In this document: positions 52,624-60,553 of the stretch, piece after piece
Layout of the letters: each line of letters opens with the position of its first letter
Numbering within the stretch: position 1 is the first letter of the stretch
DNA from: Pseudomonas sp. ADAK13
GTDB taxonomy: Bacteria > Pseudomonadota > Gammaproteobacteria > Pseudomonadales > Pseudomonadaceae
Assembly: GCF_012935715.1 (NCBI RefSeq)
Contig: NZ_CP052860.1
Coordinates: 5,146,001 to 5,210,000, forward strand
Direction: 5' to 3'
Length of the DNA stretch: 64,000 nt
Translations under genes and position numbers: made by a program
The notes under the pieces: model-generated
The model's database searches: none
Told to the model about the DNA's origin: nothing
The model's input: the letters and a program-made list of their open reading frames with translations, nothing else

Positions 52624-53556
52624 TCATCGATCCCAGTACGGCACCGTCCCAAAACACTCGACGAAGTAGTCGATCACCGTGCGCACCTTCAACGACAACC
52701 GCCGGCTACCCGGCCAAAGCGCTGCAATCTGTTGCGGCTCCAGCGTCGTCGCCACTTCATAGTCGGTCAGCACCGCCTGCAGCGTGCCGGCGCGCAGGCC
52801 TTCGCCGATCAACCACGATGGAAATACCACCAGCCCCAGGCCTTGTTCGGCGGCGTGGGTCAGGGTGTCGGCGTGGTTGCCGGTGATCGGGCCCTTGACG
52901 CTGTAGGACGTCCAGTCACCCTGGTCGCGGCGGAAGAACCAGCGCTGCTGGCCCGTCACGCCCTTGTAGGCGAGGCATTGGTGGTTGGCCAGCTCGTCGG
53001 GATGTTGAGGGGTACCGAAACGCTTCAGGTAGCCGGGGCTGGCGGCGAGGCGAAAGCGTTGGGGTGCGAAGATTCTCGCCTGCATGCCGGAATCGTTCAG
53101 CACGCCAATGCGAAACAGCAGGTCTGTACCGTCCTGCAACGGGTCGACATAGGTGTCAGTTTGCTGGATATCCAGTTGCAGCTTCGGATAACGCCGGCAC
53201 AACTCCCCCAGCCACGGCGACAGATGGCGCTGGCCGAATACCATCGGCGCATTGATGCGCACCAGGCCACTGGGTTCGCTTTCCTGTTCCTGCAGCGCCT
53301 GGCCGGCGGCTTCCAGTTGCTCCAGCATCAGCCGTGCATGGCGGCCCAACAGGCGCCCGGCTTCCGTAGGGCTGACCGCACGGGTATGCCGATACAACAG
53401 CTGTTGGCCCAGGGCCTGTTCCATCAACTGGATTTGCCGGGAAATGGAGGAGGGCGCCAGGCCCTCGCGGCGTGCGACCTCAGAGAAACTGCCGTAGTCC
53501 AGCACGGCGACAAACAGGCGAAGTGCCTTGAAACTCAGTTCGTTCAAGCCCTGCAT
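52624..53556 (-). CDS. LysR-family transcriptional regulator
   Basis: A 310-residue regulator. The helix-turn-helix includes SFKALRLFVAVLDYGSFSEV, ARREGLAPSSISRQIQLMEQ and LGQQLLYRHTRAVSPTEAGR, followed by an effector domain (LGLVVFPSWLIGEGLRAGTL). It diverges from the two YdcZ-type transporter genes, which it may control. ATG 53556 has GGAG 5 bases upstream; the adjacent ATG 53559 is nearly equal. The 244 bases between its stop and the antitoxin start hold the palindrome and a weak CCTGT.../...ACAGG hairpin but no gene. Confidence 0.9.
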   Translation of the reverse strand: MQGLNELSFKALRLFVAVLDYGSFSEVARREGLAPSSISRQIQLMEQALGQQLLYRHTRAVSPTEAGRLLGRHARLMLEQLEAAGQALQEQESEPSGLVRINAPMVFGQRHLSPWLGELCRRYPKLQLDIQQTDTYVDPLQDGTDLLFRIGVLNDSGMQARIFAPQRFRLAASPGYLKRFGTPQHPDELANHQCLAYKGVTGQQRWFFRRDQGDWTSYSVKGPITGNHADTLTHAAEQGLGLVVFPSWLIGEGLRAGTLQAVLTDYEVATTLEPQQIAALWPGSRRLSLKVRTVIDYFVECFGTVPYWDR

Positions 53557-53674
53557 CATGACTCCGTTCTGTGCGTATTGCGCAAAGGTGTTGTCGGCAT
53601 GCTCCCATTTATCGCACAGCAGTGCCACCGGATAATGCGCGCCATTGTTCCTCTCTCTAACGCGCAGGTGATGT

Positions 53675-54160
53675 ATGCAGGCTTCTTCAACGGCGACTGT
53701 GGCTCAGGCCCGGCCCAAGACATTTCTTCGATTACTGTTGCTGCCGCTGGTGATTTTCGCCGGCATGGGTTTGTCGGTAGAGGCCGGGTTGCTGGGCCCG
53801 CTGGGTGTGCAGGTCGGGCACTTGTGGGCGACCTTGAGCATCTTCGGCGTTGGCTCGGCGATTTTGTTTCTGCTGTTGCTGTTCAGCGGCCCGCAAAAGG
53901 GTCCGGCGTTGACCGATCTGCCGCGCTGGCAACTGGTGGGTGGGTTTCTGGGGCCGATGTACGTGGTCGTGCTGACCCTGGCAACGCCGCATATCGGCAT
54001 CGCGATGACCATGATTGCGATTTTGTCGGGCCAGGTGGGCAAGAGCGTGCTGATTGATCACTTCGGCTGGTTCGGCACCGCCCGCAAGCGGGTCAACGTG
54101 GAGCGCTGGATCGCATTGGGGTTGATTGTGGTGGCACTTGTTTTGATTGCGCGGGGTTAA
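53675..54160 (+). CDS. YdcZ-family (DUF606) small membrane transporter, first of pair
   Basis: A 161-residue inner-membrane protein with about five helices of the drug/metabolite transporter superfamily, YdcZ/DUF606 branch. Features are GMGLSVEAGLLGPLGVQVGH, LPRWQLVGGFLGPMYVVVLT and the conserved GQVGKSVLIDHFGWFG. The following gene is a paralogue that begins right after it, so the two half-size subunits probably make a heterodimer. Substrate is unknown. The first gene of a probable two-gene operon divergent from a LysR gene. Confidence 0.85.
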   Translation: MQASSTATVAQARPKTFLRLLLLPLVIFAGMGLSVEAGLLGPLGVQVGHLWATLSIFGVGSAILFLLLLFSGPQKGPALTDLPRWQLVGGFLGPMYVVVLTLATPHIGIAMTMIAILSGQVGKSVLIDHFGWFGTARKRVNVERWIALGLIVVALVLIARG

Positions 54161-54164
54161 GGCG

Positions 54165-54620
54165 ATGAATCTGATTCTGTTGTTGGTAGTGGTCGTGGCC
54201 GCCGGTGCGGTGTTGAGTGTGCAGGCCGCCATCAACGGCCGCCTCGGCCAGGCGGTGGGTGTATTGCGCAGCAGTCTGCTGACGTTCGTGGTGGGGGCGA
54301 TCAGCACCGGTTTGCTGATTCTTTTCTTCGAACCGGCCCATGCGGTCAGCCTGTTGGACGTGCCGAAATGGCAACTGACCGGGGCGTTGTTCGGCGTGGT
54401 GTACATGATGGTGATGGTTGGCGCGGTTCCGATTGTGGGCACTGCGGTGGCCACGGTGGCGGTGATTGTCGGCCAGTTGGGCATGGGCATGCTGATCGAC
54501 AACTTCGGCTGGCTCGGCAACCCGGCCATCGAGTTATCGGGCAGCCGGATCGTGGCGATGCTCTGCCTGGCGCTGGCCCTGGTGTTCATGTACCGCAGCA
54601 ACGCTCGTCGGGCTGACTGA
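54165..54620 (+). CDS. YdcZ-family (DUF606) small membrane transporter, second of pair
   Basis: A 151-residue protein with about five helices. It shares the YdcZ core with its neighbour: SVQAAINGRLGQAVGVLRSS, VPKWQLTGALFGVVYMMVMV and VGQLGMGMLIDNFGWLGNPA. It starts 4 bases after the first gene ends. The GQxG...DxFGW motif present in both suggests a duplication inside the operon. Predicted to pair with the upstream product in the inner membrane. Confidence 0.85.
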   Translation: MNLILLLVVVVAAGAVLSVQAAINGRLGQAVGVLRSSLLTFVVGAISTGLLILFFEPAHAVSLLDVPKWQLTGALFGVVYMMVMVGAVPIVGTAVATVAVIVGQLGMGMLIDNFGWLGNPAIELSGSRIVAMLCLALALVFMYRSNARRAD

Positions 54621-54712
54621 CGGGTCTTTGAACCTTGCATGATTGCCTATAGTCATTCCTTGAGGTGCCGGCGTTCGCCACACCTGGACGACCACGAAAA
54701 AGGAGTCTGACC

Positions 54713-54883
54713 ATGCAAGAGAAAACATGCGCCTGCCCTCACTGCAACTGCCAGTTGGGGAAAAACGCGGTGATGAAGGATGGCAAGGGCTATTGCTGCC
54801 AAGGCTGCGCCGAGCACCATGCCCATGGTGAGCCTTGTGCTTCGGCGACCGGGTGCGAGTGTGCCAAGTCGGCGCACGGCTAA
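54713..54883 (+). CDS. bacterial metallothionein (PmtA-like)
   Basis: A 56-residue cysteine-rich cytosolic protein. Cysteines are arranged CACPHCNC, YCCQGCAEHH, EPC and CEC, with several histidines, as in SmtA/PmtA metallothioneins that bind zinc and other soft metals. The start has a strong AAGGAG site. It stands as a single gene followed by a REPIN repeat. Confidence 0.95.
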   Translation: MQEKTCACPHCNCQLGKNAVMKDGKGYCCQGCAEHHAHGEPCASATGCECAKSAHG

Positions 54884-54898
54884 CGCAGGCTGCCCTCC

Positions 54899-54997
54899 GT
54901 AGGAGCGAGCTTGCTCGCGAAAAAACCGAGAGCGACGCGGGGCACCAGGTGCCCCGCGTCATCGTTAACGAGCTTCGCGAGCAAGCTCGCTCCTACA
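54899..54997. repeat. REPIN-type repeat, copy 1
   Basis: About 99 bases bounded by inverted ends GTAGGAGCGAGCTTGCTCGC and the reverse complement, with an inner GCGGGGCACC/GGTGCCCCGC hairpin and ATCGTTAACGA. A near-identical copy lies at 57389-57487. It separates convergent genes. Confidence 0.88.
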
Positions 54998-55000
54998 GTT

Positions 55001-55243
55001 TCACGCGCTGGGGCGCGCATCCGAGCGGCGCCATTGCACGTTTTCGATGCCGAATTTCTCGGCCTGGGGCTGGCTGGTCTTCTTCACCTGCTCCCGGGCA
55101 AAGCGCCCGATACGACCCACGCCCGCGTCGCAGCTCGCCCAATGCCAGGCTTCGGCATTGTCGAGTTTTTCCAGGCGGATGATGAATGACTTGGGCTGGC
55201 CATGCAGCGTGTAGTCGATCACGAAAAGTTTTGCGTTAGTCAT
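55001..55243 (-). CDS. DUF6555-like small protein
   Basis: An 80-residue protein: MTNAKLFVIDYTLHGQPKSF, IIRLEKLDNAEAWHWASCDA and GVGRIGRFAREQVKKTSQPQ. The pattern matches the small Pseudomonas DUF6555 family as I remember it, with unknown function. A GGAGGG site precedes the ATG. It stands convergent with the metallothionein gene. Confidence 0.76.
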   Translation of the reverse strand: MTNAKLFVIDYTLHGQPKSFIIRLEKLDNAEAWHWASCDAGVGRIGRFAREQVKKTSQPQAEKFGIENVQWRRSDARPSA

Positions 55244-55360
55244 GGATCCGTTAACCCTCCTTGTGTCTTTAAGTGACCCTCCCCAGGCGGTAAAAATTCA
55301 CTCGGATTATCCGGCACGGGTCATTACCATAGCTGTCCATCCTTGACCGATGTGCCTTCC

Positions 55361-56125
55361 ATGGCCCTGGCCGCACCCCCCGACCTCAGTGATCACGCCG
55401 TCCCCGTGCAACCCTTGGCGCGTACCTACCCGCGTGGGTTGTACGTTGAGCCTCATCAACACGATTGGGGCCAGTTGCTTTATGCGATGAGCGGTGTGAT
55501 GTGGGTCGAGACGCCGCAGGAGGCGCTGGTGGTGCCGCCCCAGCGCGCGGTGTGGTTGCCGCCGGGTGTCGAGCACGGGATTCGCGTGGTGTCCGACTTG
55601 CAGATGCGCAACATCTACCTGCGCCCGGCGCTGGCTGCGACCCTGGACAGCCAGGTGCAAGTGATTGAGGTGGGCGGGCTGCTGCGCGAACTGATCGTGG
55701 CGTTGGTCGAGCAGGGCGACCAGGGTGATCAGGCCTACTACGAGGCGGTGGTCGGCCTGGCCCTGCTGGAGCTGCAGCGGGCCCGGCGCTCGCCGATCCG
55801 CATTGCCTTGCCGGTCGGTGCCGACCGACGCCTGATGAGTGCCTGCCAGGCAGTCATGGCGTCGCCTTCCCTGGACATTCCCTTCGAGCAGCACGCCGAA
55901 GCCTCCGGCGCCAGCGTGCGCACCCTGGCCCGGCTGTTCCAGAACAGCCTGGGCATGGGCTTTGCCGAGTGGCGCCGCCAGGTGCAGTTGGCCACCGCCG
56001 TGGCCGAGCTGATCCAGGGCCAGTCGGTCAGCGCCATCGCCCGCTCCCTGGGCTATTCCCCCAGCAGTTTCAGCGACATGTTTCGTCGCGAATTGGGAAT
56101 GGCACCATCGCAGTACCCCGTCTGA
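55361..56125 (+). CDS. AraC-family regulator with cupin sensor domain
   Basis: A regulator of about 254 residues. An N-terminal cupin (PRGLYVEPHQHDWGQLLYAM, then AVWLPPGVEHGIRVV) is the ligand domain. The C-terminal double helix-turn-helix shows FEQHAEASGASVRTLARLFQ and VSAIARSLGYSPSSFSDMFR, then RELGMAPSQYP. ATG 55361 fits; TTG 55343 and GTG 55352 are in frame upstream. The small XapX gene and an MDR oxidoreductase follow in the same direction and may be its targets. Confidence 0.9.
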   Translation: MALAAPPDLSDHAVPVQPLARTYPRGLYVEPHQHDWGQLLYAMSGVMWVETPQEALVVPPQRAVWLPPGVEHGIRVVSDLQMRNIYLRPALAATLDSQVQVIEVGGLLRELIVALVEQGDQGDQAYYEAVVGLALLELQRARRSPIRIALPVGADRRLMSACQAVMASPSLDIPFEQHAEASGASVRTLARLFQNSLGMGFAEWRRQVQLATAVAELIQGQSVSAIARSLGYSPSSFSDMFRRELGMAPSQYPV

Positions 56126-56214
56126 GGCTTGGCCGAAATTCTGAAGCAGTTGGCCGATGCTTCGGATTTGGGGCCCCTACACTGACCGCATCAACCCTTG
56201 CTGCGGAGTGTTCC

Positions 56215-56388
56215 ATGAATTACCTGATTTCCTTGGCCATCGGCCTGTTGGTCGGCGTGATTTACGGTGGCCTGGACTTTCGTTCGCCCGCGCCTCCGGC
56301 CATTGCCCTGGTAGGGCTGATGGGCATGTTACTGGGGGAAAAGCTCTGGCCTATGGGCCGGCAGCTGGTCAGCGCCTGGTTGTCCTGA
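56215..56388 (+). CDS. XapX-domain small membrane protein
   Basis: A 57-residue membrane protein of the XapX (DUF1427) family: MNYLISLAIGLLVGVIYGGL, then APPAIALVGLMGMLLGEKLW, two hydrophobic helices with a short polar loop. CGGAG precedes the ATG with 7-base spacing. It follows an AraC-type gene and precedes an MDR oxidoreductase, a frequent layout in Pseudomonas. Its function is unknown. Confidence 0.88.
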   Translation: MNYLISLAIGLLVGVIYGGLDFRSPAPPAIALVGLMGMLLGEKLWPMGRQLVSAWLS

Positions 56389-56418
56389 AACCCTTTTTAA
56401 CCTCGATGGATATTGGCC

Positions 56419-57378
56419 ATGAAAGCACTGCAATTTTCCGCCTCCGGCGATCTCGCTGCCCTCGCTTACGTTGACGTCGCCACCCCGGTGCCGGCTGCCG
56501 GTGAAGTCCTGGTACACATCAAGGCCGCCGGGCTGAACCCCAGCGACGTAAAGAACGTACTCGGGCGCTTCCCCTACACCACCTTGCCACGCATCCCCGG
56601 CCGGGATTTTGCCGGGGTGGTGGTGGAAGGCCCGCAGGAGCTGGTAGGCCAGGAAGTCTGGGGCACCGGCCGCGACCTGGGCTTTTTTGCCGACGGTTCC
56701 CACGCCCAGTACCTCACCGTGTCGGCCAAGGGCGTGGCCCACAAGCCGAGCCATCTGAGCTTTGCCCAGGCTGCCAGTCTCGGCGTGCCGTACACCACAG
56801 CGTGGGATGCACTTGAGCGCAGCGGTGTCGGCCAAGGCACGCGTTTGCTGGTGATTGGCGCCAATGGAGCCGTAGGCAGTGCGGCCCTGGCCCTGGCGAA
56901 AATTCGTGGGGCCCAGGTGCTCGGGGCGGTGCGTCGGCCGGAACAGGTCGAGGCATTGCGCGAGCAGGGTTTCGAGGGGCTGTTACTGGGCCAGCCAGAA
57001 GCGCTGGGCGGGCAGGTCAATGCGCTGTTTGGTGCGGGCGCCGATGTGATTTTCGATACCACCGGTTTCTGGCTGCCGGCAGCCGTGGCGGCGCTGGCAC
57101 CCTTCGGCCGGATCGCGATCATTGCCGCACCGGTGGACGGGCACGTACAACTGCCGGCCCTGGCGTTGTACCGCAAGGGCGGTTCGGTGGTGGGGATCAA
57201 TTCGTTGCTCTACAACTGCGAGCAATGCGCGGTGATGCTGGAGCAGTTCGGGCGGTTCTTCGATGAAGGCTTGTTGCCGCTGCCGACCGGCTTGCGGGAA
57301 GTGTCGCTGGCCGACGGTGTGAAGTGCTTTGAGGAAGTGAACCAGGGCAGTGCAGACAAGATTATCTTCCTGCCCTGA
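56419..57378 (+). CDS. MDR-family zinc-independent quinone oxidoreductase-like protein
   Basis: A 319-residue medium-chain reductase. The N-terminal GroES-like part contains VLVHIKAAGLNPSDVKNVLG and IPGRDFAGVV. The NADPH fold has GANGAVGSAALALAKIRGAQ and DVIFDTTGFWLPAAV. It lacks the zinc-binding Cys/His set of true alcohol dehydrogenases, so an NADPH quinone or enone reductase is likelier. ATG 56419 was chosen over TTG 56413. A REPIN repeat follows. Confidence 0.9.
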   Translation: MKALQFSASGDLAALAYVDVATPVPAAGEVLVHIKAAGLNPSDVKNVLGRFPYTTLPRIPGRDFAGVVVEGPQELVGQEVWGTGRDLGFFADGSHAQYLTVSAKGVAHKPSHLSFAQAASLGVPYTTAWDALERSGVGQGTRLLVIGANGAVGSAALALAKIRGAQVLGAVRRPEQVEALREQGFEGLLLGQPEALGGQVNALFGAGADVIFDTTGFWLPAAVAALAPFGRIAIIAAPVDGHVQLPALALYRKGGSVVGINSLLYNCEQCAVMLEQFGRFFDEGLLPLPTGLREVSLADGVKCFEEVNQGSADKIIFLP

Positions 57379-57388
57379 TCAATACCCT

Positions 57389-57487
57389 GTAGGAGCGAGC
57401 TTGCTCGCGAAAAACCTGAGAACGACGCGGGGTACCAGATGCCCCGCGTTATCGTTAACCATCGTCGCGAGCAAGCTTGCTCCTACA
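57389..57487. repeat. REPIN-type repeat, copy 2
   Basis: A near-identical copy of the repeat at 54899-54997, including the GTAGGAGCGAGCTTGCTCGC ends and the inner CGCGGGG...CCCCGCG hairpin, with a few changes in the loops. It again separates two convergent genes. Confidence 0.88.
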
Positions 57488-57504
57488 GACCTGCGGCGTA
57501 GTCT

Positions 57505-58542
57505 TTACTCTTGCGGAACGCCTTTCTCCCACGCCGACCAGTTCTTCAGAATCGCCTGCACCAGCGGGTTACCGGTGCGGTACAGGTTCTCCAGCGCCGG
57601 TACAAAACCGCCCTGGTCCGCATACTTCAACAGGTTGTCCACTTCGCTGTAACCCGGGTATGGCCGATCAAAGTCGGAGCCGGCCCGCACGACGGCCAAA
57701 CGCTTGATATCCACCAAGCCTTCGCGGCTGGCTCGCAGCAACGCCTCATAGGTGGAGTTGTCTTCCTGCTGGGTGGTGCAATACACGCCTTTATTGTCCG
57801 TCAGCAACTTGGTCCAGACTTCCGCGCGCTCACTCAGGCGCGTCCCGGAGAACCAGGTATTGCCCGCCAGGGTGTCACACCGGGTAACTTGCGGCGGCTG
57901 GTTGGCCGGCGCGTACGGGTAGTGTTTGCGCCAGGCCGTGGACTCCTTGCTTTCGCTGAGTTCGACTTTCTGCGACAGCGCAAACGCCTTGGCCTGCAGC
58001 TTGGGATTGAGCTCAAACACTTCGGTCTTGTAGTCCAGCGGCGGCTTCTCGTTCGGCCCTTTGGTGTTGATGCCGATGTAACCGGTCGGCCAATCCTTCG
58101 GCGCATCCCGTGAATCCAGTTCCCACTGGGTGCCGAACTCCACCAGGTAATGGGCCCACGCGGCGGTGCCGATGGTGCCGTGGTGCGGGTTGATCCCGGC
58201 AATCCCGGCGATCAGGAAGTAGCTCTGGCGCAGGTCGAACTTGGGCGACAACGCCAGCGCCAGGGTCGAGGCCGCTGCGTTGGTCTGGCCCATGCCGGTT
58301 ACCAGCAGGCACACGTCCTGGGTGTTGCAGCGGATCACCGGGTACTCGGCCGACAAGCCCGGCACGCGTACTTCCTGCTTGAGCTCCAGGCGGTCGATCC
58401 AGTTCTGCGCCTCGGGGGCGAACATGGTGATCAGCATCACCTTGGGCTTGATCGGGGCCGGCGTATCGGCCAACGCGACCTGCGGCAACAGCGCCCCGGC
58501 GGCCAGGCCGATGGCGATAGAAAGGCGGGTAAAGGTCTTCAT
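57505..58542 (-). CDS. purine nucleoside permease (NUP) family protein, exported
   Basis: A 345-residue protein of the NUP family. It has a signal peptide (MKTFTRLSIAIGLAAGALLP, cut after ALA). Core motifs are PKVMLITMFAPEAQNWIDRL, VLLVTGMGQ-type VCLLVTGMGQTNAAASTLAL, FLIAGIAGINPHHGTIGTAA and TRCDTLAGNTWFSG. The family is related to nucleoside phosphorylases; in bacteria a periplasmic nucleoside-processing role is likely rather than transport. It lies 20 bases downstream of the tsx-like gene and is probably in its operon. Confidence 0.87.
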   Translation of the reverse strand: MKTFTRLSIAIGLAAGALLPQVALADTPAPIKPKVMLITMFAPEAQNWIDRLELKQEVRVPGLSAEYPVIRCNTQDVCLLVTGMGQTNAAASTLALALSPKFDLRQSYFLIAGIAGINPHHGTIGTAAWAHYLVEFGTQWELDSRDAPKDWPTGYIGINTKGPNEKPPLDYKTEVFELNPKLQAKAFALSQKVELSESKESTAWRKHYPYAPANQPPQVTRCDTLAGNTWFSGTRLSERAEVWTKLLTDNKGVYCTTQQEDNSTYEALLRASREGLVDIKRLAVVRAGSDFDRPYPGYSEVDNLLKYADQGGFVPALENLYRTGNPLVQAILKNWSAWEKGVPQE

Positions 58543-58562
58543 CTACTGCTCCTTGTTCACAC

Positions 58563-59519
58563 TCAGAATTGATAGCCCACACCGGCGTAGTAACCCCAGC
58601 CGTTGGAGCGGGCGCGGAAATTACCGTCGCCAAAGTTCAGCTCGCTGCCGTCTTCCCAGTTGCCGCCGTTGTGGAAGTAACGGCCGACCAGGGTGAAACG
58701 CAAGTGAGTGAACGAATACAACAACACGTTTGTTGCAACCAGGGAGTTGGCGGTGCGCGCGGGGTTGTCTTTGTGCAGGTCCGAGCCGAAATCGTAGTTG
58801 GTGAAGCCGATATAGGTCAGCGAGGCACCATTGTCGAAGCTGCCGATGGGCACGATGTACTTCATCTGCGCCCGGTAGCCGTCCCACGAGTATTCGTTGC
58901 TGGCGCCGTAGTTTTCCCACTGGTAGCGGCCATAGAAGTTCGCCGACAGGTTCACCCGCGAGTGGGTCTCGATGTCGGTGCCCAGGCCGCTGTACAAGGT
59001 GTTGGCGCGGTTGGCCTTGTTGCTGCCGTGGTCGTAGATCCAGTCAAACGCCACGTACCATTCCTTGAACGGCCCGATGGCCAGGCTGCGGCCGGCCAGG
59101 TAGTCGATGGAGATACGCGGTTCGTGTTCCATGAACACCGGGGAACCGTGGTCCCAGGCACCTTTGTCATTGCTGTTGCCGATGCCGAAGATCTTCGGGA
59201 TATCGATGTAGCCATACAGTTCGAACGGGCCCTTGCGGCCGAAATATTCGTACTCCAGGTAAACGTCATCGGCGGGTTTGGGGCCGAAGCTGATGTCTTT
59301 GCTGCCGATGACCGTCAGGTCCTGGTTGAACCAGTCCGACAGGTACACGCCTTTTTTCGAGGGGCTGGCTTCCGGGGCCAGGGTTTCGCCCTGTGCTGAG
59401 TCATCGGAGGGTTTTTCCTGCGCCAAAATGGGTGCGCTGAGTACTCCCGTAACGGCAGCCAGTAGCAGGGAAACAGCAAAAGGAGTAGCCGACGCGGTTC
59501 GTCTGGAAGTGGGGTGCAT
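58563..59519 (-). CDS. tsx: Tsx-like nucleoside-specific outer-membrane channel
   Basis: A 318-residue outer-membrane porin. A signal peptide precedes the mature chain (cut near PILAQ). The barrel shows DWFNQDLTVIGSKDISFGPK, YLEYEYFGRKGPFELYGYID and terminal aromatic GWGYYAGVGYQF. Tsx channels pass nucleosides. The NUP gene follows, giving a nucleoside-uptake pair. A GCAAACGTTTGC palindrome 75 bases upstream suggests LacI/PurR-type control. Confidence 0.9.
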   Translation of the reverse strand: MHPTSRRTASATPFAVSLLLAAVTGVLSAPILAQEKPSDDSAQGETLAPEASPSKKGVYLSDWFNQDLTVIGSKDISFGPKPADDVYLEYEYFGRKGPFELYGYIDIPKIFGIGNSNDKGAWDHGSPVFMEHEPRISIDYLAGRSLAIGPFKEWYVAFDWIYDHGSNKANRANTLYSGLGTDIETHSRVNLSANFYGRYQWENYGASNEYSWDGYRAQMKYIVPIGSFDNGASLTYIGFTNYDFGSDLHKDNPARTANSLVATNVLLYSFTHLRFTLVGRYFHNGGNWEDGSELNFGDGNFRARSNGWGYYAGVGYQF

Positions 59520-59593
59520 TGAAAATCCCTGTTCTTACGCGGTTTGGGCCCGATTCTTCGGGTTGAGGTGAACTTGGCTGCCAAGTTCGTTCC

Positions 59594-59605
59594 GCAAACG
59601 TTTGC
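59594..59605. promoter_or_regulatory. PurR/LacI-type operator (GCAAACGTTTGC)
   Basis: A perfect 12-base palindrome, identical to the core of the E. coli PurR box. It lies 75 bases upstream of the tsx-like start and 139 bases before the divergent kinase gene. Confidence 0.62.
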
Positions 59606-59743
59606 ACAGGTTGTACCAATTTGTGTCAATTGCATGAAGGAATTGAGAAAAGTGGGAAATAGTCGGCCTTTTGGTCAGAAACCGGAGGGGTCGGCTAAAC
59701 GCGCTTGTGGCATCCTGAAGGGCCTCGCACTGGGAGCCATCCG

Positions 59744-60553
59744 ATGTTCGATCATTATTTGAAACGCTGGAAACTCACCCCCGAGGGTGACGCGATCATC
59801 ACCCACAGCAGCGATCTGCTGCCGGTACGCTGTGACGGCCAGCCGGCGATGCTCAAGATCGCCCGCGAGCCCGAGGAAAAACTCGGCGGTGCGTTGATGA
59901 CCTGGTGGGCGGGCGAGGGCGCCGCACGGGTATTTTTCCATGACGACGATGCCGTGGTGATGGAGCGCGCGACCGGCCCGGGTTCACTGATGCACATGGC
60001 CCTCAATGGCCACGACGATGAAGCCAGCCGCATTGCCTGTGCCACCGTGGCTTTATTGCATGCCCCACGCCCGTCGCCGCCGGAGGGTTTGCATTCATTG
60101 GAGCAATGGTTTGAGTCCCTGTGGCTCGCCGCTGAGCGCAAAGGCGGGCTGATACGCGAGTGCGCCACCACGGCGCGCAACCTGCTGGCGTCGCCCCAGG
60201 AACAGGTGGTGCTGCACGGTGACGTGCACCACGACAACATCCTCGACTTCGGCCCACGGGGTTGGCTGGCGATCGACCCCAAGCGGGTGACCGGCGAGCG
60301 CGGCTATGACTACGCGAACCTGATCTGCAATCCGGATTTGCCCACGTGCACCGACCCTGTGCGATTTGCACGCCAGGTCGAGGTCATCGCCCGGGCAGCG
60401 GGCCTGGAGCGCCAGCGTCTGTTGCAATGGGTGATGGCCCATGCCGGTTTGTCCGCGGCCTGGTTTCTGGAGGATAACGAGCGGCACCGGGCCGATGTAG
60501 ACCTGGAAGTGGCCCGCCTGGCTCAGTGGGCCTTGGTAAACGGCAGCGCCTGA
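59744..60553 (+). CDS. APH(6)/streptomycin-6-kinase-like phosphotransferase
   Basis: A 269-residue protein of the aminoglycoside/hydroxyurea phosphotransferase family. The catalytic loop is VVLHGDVHHDNILDFGPRGW and the metal aspartate lies in LAIDPKRVTGERGYDYANLI. An N-terminal lysine in PAMLKIAREPEEKLG would bind ATP. The ATG at 59744 follows GGGAG. The family includes resistance enzymes, but chromosomal members often have unknown housekeeping substrates, so resistance should not be assumed. It is convergent with the AraC gene, overlapping by 31 bases. Confidence 0.86.
   Translation: MFDHYLKRWKLTPEGDAIITHSSDLLPVRCDGQPAMLKIAREPEEKLGGALMTWWAGEGAARVFFHDDDAVVMERATGPGSLMHMALNGHDDEASRIACATVALLHAPRPSPPEGLHSLEQWFESLWLAAERKGGLIRECATTARNLLASPQEQVVLHGDVHHDNILDFGPRGWLAIDPKRVTGERGYDYANLICNPDLPTCTDPVRFARQVEVIARAAGLERQRLLQWVMAHAGLSAAWFLEDNERHRADVDLEVARLAQWALVNGSA

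Noticed and set aside
59744..60553. Calling the APH(6)-like gene an antibiotic-resistance determinant
   Set aside because: It shares the fold and catalytic loop, but no mobile context is present and chromosomal homologues often have other substrates.
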